Positions 56,725-64,000 of a DNA stretch of 64,000 nucleotides are shown piece by piece (position 1 is the stretch's first letter; every line of letters starts with the position of its first letter). Made by a program: the position numbers and the translations under genes. The notes beneath the pieces are model-generated. The model saw nothing but the letters and a program-made list of their open reading frames with translations, had not been told where the DNA came from and made no database searches. This DNA comes from Gracilaria gracilis (taxonomy: Eukaryota > Rhodophyta > Florideophyceae > Gracilariales > Gracilariaceae), in assembly GCA_030374805.1 (NCBI GenBank), contig JARGSG010000224.1:744001-808000 (forward strand). The letters are read 5' to 3'.

Positions 56725-57855
56725 ATGCCTGTGCCGGTGGAAGAATTAGTCCAAACGGCCAACAGCGATGCCTCGAAGGCCAATATAAGAAAAGCCGAAG
56801 GCCTTCTGAAGAGCTACACAGAGCAAAACAACAAAGGCGATCCTGTGGAACCAACGCAATCCAGTTCCGAGCTGATCATCAATTGGATTGCGCAACATTG
56901 CAACTTCTGCCGCCACGATATGCTAACGTATGACTCTGTCTTAGCGCTTTGCCAAGGTCTTCGTAGTATCTACTTAAGCTACGGACATTGCTCATCTTGG
57001 AATCCGAAAGCAGCTCCTGGAACACTGGATAATCCATTGATAAACAACGAAGATCTGATGAGCTTTCGGAGGGCTTATCGTGTCATGTTGAGTTGAAGAG
57101 GTGAAATAATGCTTCGTACACGCCCACTTACTATCCATTTGACATGTGATCTGGCCGAGAAGTTTTGGTTTGGAACCAGTAGTGTGGTTAGCTCACTGGA
57201 TGTTCTTTTGCACGCAATCATCGTAGTGGTGCTAAATTTAGGACTTCGATATGACGAAGTGACGAATCTCTCTTACAAGCATGTTTCCACTACAAGCAAC
57301 TGCATCACGTTAACAATTCCAGTCGCGACAAAGAACTCAACTAGAGAAAGAACTTATAATCTTCGCGAATGGTGCGGAAGCATTTCGCTTCGATATTCTG
57401 TGATTATGGGTCCTTTCGTTGCGCTTCTTGTGTGGCTTTGCTTGCGTGGACCCTTTGTCGGCTTCTTGTTTTGCAACTTGAAGAAGACAAATGCTGGTTT
57501 TATTTTGCAGCATCAGTGTGCTTTCTCTGTGGCACGTTTCACAGATCTACTTCGAAATCGTCTAAGCACAATAGGGGTGGGAGATGGCGACGTTTGTGCA
57601 TACTCAGGACACTCGATAAAGCGCAGGGTGGTGCAGTTATACCGCTCATTGGGATATAAAGATGAGTTCATTATGGAACTGGTCAAATCGTCTGATTTCG
57701 CATCGTATTCAAACTATTGTGAGATCTATAACGATTGTCAGACTAACCTTCCCCGTTTTAACGGTGTTGAAGCCTTCCTTAATCATGCGATAGCCATAAC
57801 CGACGAACAGATAGATGAGACCGACGATGCGCTAATGCGTGACATCTATAAATAA
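56725..57855 (+). pseudogene. Crypton-like tyrosine recombinase (copy 2, one stop)
   Basis: From ATG 56725 (MPVPVEELVQTANSDASKAN) one frame runs to TAA 57853-57855, with a single TGA at 57094 where copy 1 has Arg. Motifs: LCQGLRSIYLSYGHC and NPLINN in the N-terminal SAM-like domain; catalytic Arg in GLRYDEVTNL; GHSIKRRVVQLYRSLGY with the His and basic residue; candidate nucleophile Tyr in YSNYCEIYN. 377 codons. With one possible C-to-T stop as its only defect, this copy is close to intact. It would cut and join the element ends. Confidence 0.8.
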
Positions 57856-57857
57856 TA

Positions 57858-58520
57858 TCAACGTCTTGGCATAGCGATTGAGTTGGGCATAAGAAACACA
57901 GAGAAAACCCAAAAGAGTCCACAAGCTGGTAACATATGGGAGTCGGTTAAGCAAATTGTATTTGGGAAGCGTAAAAAGTGGTGCATGTGGTGGAGGAGGG
58001 TTTGCGGGAGAATTGTTGTTGAGCAGTTGTACATGACGAATGTACAACCACCGCGAACTATGCCAGCTTTGATAAAGAGGGGGAGAAGGGGTAGGTACAT
58101 GAGCATTCTCCAATTGCACGGAAGTCGAGCGTTGAGGCTCTTCCTGAGGGGATGATAGATCACAAGTAACAGCAGCACGACGAGTGGAAGGTTTAGGAAT
58201 CAAACGAGTGCGATACGATACGCGACGCGTTGAGAAGGGTACAGAAATGAACGTGGAGGCGTTCGGAGGCGGCCTCGTGGAGCTACAAACGGCAAAACAA
58301 ACCAAACAAGCCATCTGTACGAATACACGACACTGGAAGAAGAATATAAAACCAAAGCATTCACATCAAGACTCTTCATGTTCGTGGAATGACGCAGGCG
58401 CAGAGGCACGAGCGGCGCTGGTAGACGCTTTACAGAGCGCGGAACGGAAGGCGAGACGGCAGGAAGCAGTTCCACACCACTGGAAAAAACGAGAAGCGCT
58501 ATAAGATATGTGCGCAACAC
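57858..58520 (-). CDS. Possible host gene 5' part with targeting peptide, unrecognised
   Basis: A minus-strand frame (58314-57832) begins MACLVCFAVCSSTRPPPNAS and continues FSTRRVSYRTRLIPKPSTRR, which is Ser/Arg/Thr-rich and poor in acidic residues, as plastid transit peptides are. It later has a hydrophobic segment (LLGFLCVSYAQL). An overlapping frame from 58520 starts with a signal-like stretch (YLIALLVFSSGV). I cannot decide which, if either, is translated, and no domain is visible. The TBC gene starts divergently about 80 bp away, so a shared promoter is possible. Confidence 0.25.
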
Positions 58521-58596
58521 GCCGAAAAGCGTTGAGGAGGCGCCACGCGGGGGCGCGACGAAGATCGAGATCGGGAGCGTAGAATGATGATGATGA

Positions 58597-60451
58597 ATGA
58601 AGCCTTTATTTACGCATTTGGAATGCGACGTCGCTACCGAGCAACGAATTCCGCCTGATTTGCGTTCGGCGACTATTGACGCCTTGGTGGCTATGAGTCA
58701 TCGCGGTCATGCGCGAAGAATTCTGCAGCGATATGGATATGACGAGAAGATAACCTTGGCCGCCAGACATGCTACTCTAAGCGGAGACTATACAGCCACT
58801 GCGAAAAGCACCGTTGCCGCCGGACAGTTTACGGGGCGCAACATTGATGAGTATGGCTTTTTCGTCGATGCTGAGAAACGTCCCAGCATTCCCAACGCCG
58901 ACGATGCTGACCCGCGACAATCGCAATCGGCCTTGTCTAACATTGCGCACAAGATGATGCACGAGCCCTACACACTTCGGTCGATGAACTTAACGAACTG
59001 GAGCAAATTGTCAGTGATGACGCCCAACAAAATTTACCCCACTTGTCCTCCAGTCCACCCAATTCCAAGTCGTCGCAACTGTCTATAGCCAACGAGAATG
59101 CGCATTCAAAGTCTGATTCTCCTGCCTCATCTTCCGAGCGTGTGCCGTTTGCGTTCGACTCCATGACTGCTGCGGCGCAACCGTCGTCGCTGCCTCAGCC
59201 GCTGTTTGATGAGGCCGAACTAAGTCGTCGCCTGCGGATGACGTCTCGGCTACTGCCATTGAGGAGCAGCCGACCACTTCCCGTATCCGTCGAAGTGCCA
59301 ACTTTGCTGACCCGAACTTTGACAAGTTGCTGACTACGGACGAATTGAGTGGGGCTGATCCACATGGAGCACTTGCAGACAGTGGTCGTTCTGCTTCTCG
59401 TTCGGGTGCAACCAGCACTCTTTCGCCTTTGCTGATGTTCTCCTCAGATACTGAGGAGGCTGCAAAGAGTGATGCCCCCCACGGGCAGTTGCAGAAGACT
59501 AATAGTTAGATTACGCGAGAAAGTGAACATGAACGCATCTGGAGGGAGGTCATGGAGCATAGGCCGGAGATGCTTCAAAGAGAGTGAGGCCGATCGAGTC
59601 GCGTCGTCGCTTATCGTGAACTGGCCCTCGTGCCGGTTCCGCCTACCATGAGGAGGAGGCTGTGGCCGATTCTTCTGGATACCAAGTCTCTACGAGAATC
59701 GAGACCTGGTATGTATAACAAGCTTTGTAAGGCTGGTGAGGGTGACTTGCTCCCGTATGATATCGAGCATACCATTCAGGCGGATGTAACCAGGACCATG
59801 CCTTCACATTCCCTCTTCTGGTCGGGCGGCGCGCAGGTTGTCGTTCAGTCTCTTCGCTCCATTTTGCGTGCGTATGCGCGATACGTACCTACTGTCGGCT
59901 ACTGCCAGGGCATGTCTTTCATCGCGGCTGTGTTTCTCATGAATGCCATTGATGAGGAAAAAGCGTTTCTCATGTTTGCACAGTTCATGAGTCGCTTGCA
60001 ATACAAGAAGGTTTGTGCTCCGGGTTTTCCATTAATGCTTCAGTGGATTTCCGCACTTAAGCCCCTGGTTGCTCACTACATGCCTCCACTTAATTTGCGA
60101 CTGGAACGCGAGAATGTGTCGCTCGAACTCTATGCCTGTCTTGCCGTACTCAAGCAGTGCAAGAGTCCTCTCATGAAGATGAAATTTGAAACAATGATGC
60201 CGTTCTTGCAAAGAGGATTTGCAGAACCCGATACTGGCGTTTTGGACGCCAAAGATCCTGAACCTTTTATTGCCATGGTGCGTGAATTACGCTTCATGCG
60301 TGACATTTCTCAGTCGCAACTGGATGAAAGTCAGGCAGTCGCCGCCTCCGCTTCAAAGCCTTCGCGACAAGAACCACAGCAAGCTCCCCAAGAACGAAAG
60401 TCTGCTCTTTGTTGTCTCCCGTGTTTCAACCGATCCGCCACTCTTGATTAG
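58597..60451 (+). pseudogene. TBC-domain Rab GTPase-activating protein, damaged
   Basis: Pieces in three frames join into one protein: 58597-58975 (HARRILQRYGYDEKITLA), 58976-59230 (NELEQIVSDDAQQN), then 59235-60451, where TAG (59507) and TGA (about 59585) fall in frame. The TBC domain begins VPPTMRRRLWPILLD and has the arginine finger IQADVTRTMP (about 59790) and glutamine finger GYCQGMSFIAA (about 59900), so the catalytic dual fingers are kept. After NVSLELYA it jumps to AVLKQCKSPLMKMKFE, so about 33 residues (the usual W-F-x-x-L-F ... I-W-D block) are missing. The C-terminus CCLPCF could be lipid-anchored. Likely a pseudogene of a membrane-traffic regulator. Confidence 0.65.
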
Positions 60452-61451
60452 CTCCTCGTCGACTGCATAGCGTGCTGCTCCTGTGTCCCTGGTGCTCCTT
60501 TTCGTTCGGTTTTCGGCTTTGCAATCCACTGGCTTTCTCTTGTTTTTTGTATTGTTTGCCTCTTTTAATCGTTCTCGTGTGTACAATTTTTTTCTGTTGT
60601 TTCCTCTATGGTTTTGGTCTCCTCTTTTTCCGAGTACCAGTTCACCCATCGGAATTAGAACAACTATAAATTTTGGCCGCAACCCCTTCACATCTCAAAT
60701 GTACAGAGTAGACCTTTAGTGCAATGTCACCAACATATCCTTTGCTGGTCAGCAGGCAGGCGGCAGCGGTAGAACAGCTATTTTCATGGACCTATCCTTC
60801 ACTCGTACAGGCTTTCCAGACGTACTGTTCATGAATTACCGCTAATAGATGACAGCAGCACCTCCCATTTCGGCTACTACAACCTCTTGGGACAGAACAT
60901 ATTGCGCGTCCCAGAAGCTTTCAGTTCGATCGCAACTGGTACAGACAGGGATGGCACCAATCCGATGTGGTGGAAACTGCACCAAATCGCGGTGATTCTC
61001 TTACAAATCATCAGCATTCCAAGGAGAAATCTGATTGCAATCTTCTCTACCACAGCTCAATCCCAATCACAATCGAGGGCAACAAAGCAATTACGATTAC
61101 AATTTACCCTACATTAAGCAATTCAGACTTCCGTGCCTCTACTGGTGTGTGTCTCACTCATTTTTCAAGATACACACGGCCTTGCGAACCAATTCAACAT
61201 CCCAAAAGCGCTCATTCATTCAGTAAAACACAGTACTTTCGAACAACTATGGAGATAGAGATATGCATGTGAGAAATTTGTAGAGCTCGAGAGAAATCAT
61301 GTATACTATGTAGAACCACTGGAGAGTATTGGTTGGTGCAACTGAAGCTGTATATATTTACATATATATCGGTCGGTCTTGGTATGCATTCAAATAGTTA
61401 GTGCATGGTATAACAAGCACATCGTTCTAAAGAGTCCATGATAGAAGCTTG

Positions 61452-61492
61452 ATCTTTTTTAGCCTTCCCTGTCAGGGAAGGCTAAAAAAGAT
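61452..61492. repeat. Perfect 20-bp-arm palindrome
   Basis: The arm ATCTTTTTTAGCCTTCCCTG (61452-61471) is followed after one base by its exact complement (61473-61492). The transcript would form a very stable stem with A- and T-tracts at its open end. Confidence 0.92.
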
Positions 61493-62139
61493 GAAGCGAC
61501 AGGAATAAAAAACCGAAACTACAAATCGTATGTGTGCAGAAAGGCTGCATTAATTTCATGGATTGTTCTCTGCACTACCGTCTATACATATGTGCATTAA
61601 TTTTATGGAGTGTTCTCGACACTACCGTCTACAAATTAAAAGTTTCATTAAACAATTGACTTAATCTATAACTGATATGTTGAAACTGCCATTAATCTAC
61701 GAGGCGTATAGTAAAAGTCTTTGTTTTTTGTTTTTGATAAGCTTGCACTACTTTGCACTACTGAAGTTTTCTCCTTCTTTCTCAGAAAGTGTGACAGACT
61801 ATGTTTCGGTGGTTGGTTTGACTTTTCGCAGTAAAATCAAAGTGTTGAATAATGGACTTTTTTTCTATTATATGTGGAAATGATCTTCGATGGCTACGCA
61901 GCATACTAATGCAAGCATGGCGCAGTTTTCAACTTTGACCCTCAAAATTTGATACAGTTGTGTAGCAAATAAATGACCCCTTCGTCTGTATTCTACGTAA
62001 ACGCCGAGCTTACGGAAGAGCCCTCTGTGTGTCATAAGGCTTCTGAATTGTTTGGGATTTGTTTACAAATATGTGTACAATTATGTGATGCAGTAACCTA
62101 TGAACGAGTATCTAGTAGCCTGGTCAGCTTGAAAATGGT

Positions 62140-62245
62140 CACGGGTTGTCACTCTGCACTGTTACGCCACATGTCAGCTGACAAAGGAGAGACCCCTCTA
62201 CCTGGGGTTATATGTCCAAATAATCCTATAAAGGCGTCAATGCTT
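62140..62245 (-). repeat. Second copy of a dispersed repeat
   Basis: The reverse complement shares ATATAACCCCA, AGAGGGGTCTC and GTCAGCTGACAT, in order, with 14270-14320. Confidence 0.6.
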
Positions 62246-63339
62246 TTATACAGAACATATGAAGACAGTTTGCATTCCGCTTTCAATGACATGCTCAAAG
62301 CGGCAACACTTCTTTTCCCGCCAAAAACGACCGCGAAACTCCAACGAGCACAAATACATGAACTGCATCTCCCGCGAAAATCAGTAGCACGTACGTACTT
62401 TCAGTGATTCCATATAATTACCACGACACTCTGCGATCAGCTGACTGATTTTCACGAGGTGACAGAAAGTTGAACAGATTGCAGACGATGCAAAGGAACC
62501 ATGGGCGAAGGCGAGAAAAAGTTTTTTTGCATCTGCAGACGTGTCTATCTTGGAGAGGATTGAAGTGGGTGGAAAAGTGGATTCTGTTGCGGAGCAGAGT
62601 CAATAAAGACTCCTCTGTGAGCGATGATGTAACAGTACGTCTGTAGTTACGTTCAATTTCAAGTAAGACAGTTCAAGGACAGTTGTCGGCAAGGTATTCT
62701 TGACTGCAGTTTCCAGAGATGGAAGAGTGGTTGTGGTGCGAACCGTGATACTATTGTGAAGATTTGGCATGCTAAGAGTGGTATAGCGATTGACTAGAAG
62801 AGATTTGTGTGGTTTGAGAGACGGTACTTTGTGGATAGGGAATGTAGAGAGTAGGGAAACTATATCTGCGAGGCACTCAAGGGACACTGGGATGAAGTAG
62901 TCAGTGTTGCATTCAGTCAGAAAAGGAGAATCTTTGAGACTGGATCATTGAATGGAACTGTTGGCGTCTGGGATGATGCAGGGCGGGGAAGAAGTATGAA
63001 CCCTGTTGAGATCAGAAGCAGCGTGAAGAGTCCGGCGTTTGCTGAAGAAAGGAAGAAGATTTTATGGGGCTCAAGCGAAAGAGAATATGATGTTTGTGTG
63101 AACATAAAAGCGGAACGTCTGTGACAAGAGTGGTTGATGAGGGAGGGAGGACATTGGCATTCGTGAGAAGGACGAACATGATGAAGGGATTATGCGGACG
63201 CGATGTGGATCGCGACGAAGTCGTTTGAATTGATTTGGCTATAAGACGAGGAGACAAGGACGCAGAACTACAGGGCTGCCGGGACACACTGCTGTTGTGA
63301 TTTGCATTTGGCGAAGACGCGGCCGTTTGGCTGTGGTAC

Positions 63340-63755
63340 ATGTAGAGTTGCTGCGTCGGAGTCGGCCAACCGCACGGTCCGCGTGTGGGACGCGCGCTGC
63401 GCGACGACTTTTGGCCGTGTGCTATGCAGTCACAGCAACGTCGTGCAATGAGAAGTGATGTCTTGGGGACGATACGCGCCTGGCGTTGGCGTCGCTCGAC
63501 AAGAGTTTCCGCGTGTGGGACGTGCAAATTCAGACGGCCGCGTACTTGTTCTCCTTCTCGCAGGATCCGATTTTTGTATCGCTGGGCGGCGACGGCAGCG
63601 CAGCTGCCTCGTTCCTGCTTGGGTATAACACCGCGTATCTGTGTTGTTTGGAAGACTCCACATGTATGCATCATCCCCAGCCGCCGGACGAACTCCCATC
63701 ATCGGGCCTGCCTCCGACCAAATTGAAGCCGGGTGACTCACAGCAGCATGAGTGA
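63340..63755 (+). pseudogene. WD40-repeat gene fragment
   Basis: One frame reads SANRTVRVWDARCATTFGR then SHSNVVQ and TGA (about 63447); a second, from about 63468, reads DTRLALASLDKSFRVWDVQI and continues to TGA near 63755. Each carries a clear WD blade end (RVWD). Two partial blades with a frameshift between them indicate a broken piece of a beta-propeller scaffold protein. The family cannot be told. The tail after the second blade (PQPPDELPSSGLPPTK) is unlike a propeller. Confidence 0.55.
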
Positions 63756-63939
63756 CTGAGCACAACAGACCACCATAAGTGCTTGTGCTGCGCTTATGAG
63801 CTCAGATGCTTTTGCCAGACGCGGAAAGGCTTTCGATTTGCGAAAGCAACGCCTTGGAACGGTGCGAGCGTGTGTCTATTGGTTCTGTTCTAGTTCCTTA
63901 GCTCAGGTTTGTAGTATGACTCCATAAGGAATGATTGAT

Positions 63940-63959
63940 CTCTCTCTCTCTCTCTCTTT
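63940..63959. repeat. (TC)n microsatellite
   Basis: About nine uninterrupted TC units near the right edge of the window. Confidence 0.9.
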
Positions 63960-64000
63960 ATGAGCACAAAAGCCTACCCTTGTAATTACATCTTGTTGTG

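Larger units (their letters stand above)
60452..63330. other. Long mostly non-coding stretch
   Basis: AT-rich 2.9 kb. It holds a perfect palindrome (61452-61492) and the reverse copy of a dispersed repeat (about 62140-62245). Minus-strand open pieces at 62600-63105 read partly like protein (SMPNLHNSITVRTTTTLP), but I cannot support a gene. Confidence 0.4.

Noticed and set aside
61973-62407. 144-codon plus-strand ORF
   Set aside because: It overlaps the dispersed repeat shared with 14.3 kb in opposite orientation and shows no protein-like pattern or neighbours.
1-64000. tRNA, rRNA or riboswitch genes
   Set aside because: I found no cloverleaf with A/B boxes and no rRNA core sequence by eye. 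A tRNAscan and Rfam search would settle it.

Overview
The window is eukaryotic nuclear DNA that is mostly mobile elements and their remains, with islands of GC-rich host gene fragments. A photosynthetic eukaryote, most likely a red alga, is my best guess. I see pieces of a lycopene-cyclase-like enzyme, an intronless PPR protein, a TBC Rab-GAP, WD40 and WW proteins, and a TALE homeodomain with the PBX-type WFGNKR helix, a type I recall being described from red algae. I see no rRNA, tRNA or CRISPR and could not name a species.

Layout. 0.06-2.3 kb: a Crypton-like tyrosine recombinase preceded by a GCR1_C-like DNA-binding protein, both frameshifted. 2.35-7.74 kb: a young Ty3 retrotransposon with 337-bp LTRs. 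8.2-8.9 kb: a satellite. 8.9-12.6 kb: a patchwork of host gene fragments. 12.6-13.9 kb: an unrecognised minus-strand gene. 14.5-21.9 kb: a full-length minus-strand Ty3 chromovirus with 392-bp LTRs and two extra ORFs. 22.19-41.06 kb: a giant DNA transposon bounded by 23-bp terminal inverted repeats. 41.06-43.02 kb: a second, truncated copy of one of its genes. 43-49 kb: a gag remnant, an RNase H remnant and a LINE. 50-52.4 kb: GC-rich fragments including a TALE homeobox gene interrupted by a 265-bp foldback element. 53-58 kb: an unknown gene, then a second GCR1_C-like gene, a palindromic satellite and a second Crypton-like recombinase. 58.6-60.5 kb: a TBC-domain gene. 60.5-64 kb: non-coding DNA, a perfect palindrome and a WD40 fragment.

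The 18.9-kb transposon is the most interesting object. It carries a Plavaka (KDZ/CMC-like) transposase with an N-terminal zinc finger. Its cargo is a beta-class N6-adenine/N4-cytosine DNA methyltransferase continuous in frame with a SET domain, a long protein with a ParB/DGxHR-like domain and a 2OG-dioxygenase-like barrel, a ketopantoate-reductase-like protein and two coiled-coil proteins. G/C strand bias flips near 32.4 kb regardless of gene direction, next to a cluster of long hairpins between divergent genes, which looks like a replication-origin signature.

Many element genes hold one reading frame for 1-3 kb but contain several TAG/TAA/TGA codons and few frameshifts. Nearly all could be C-to-T changes of CAG/CAA/CGA. 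Directed cytosine deamination explains this better than random decay. The two satellites differ in the same way (AACGTT against AATGTT cores). All domain calls are by eye; no database search was run.
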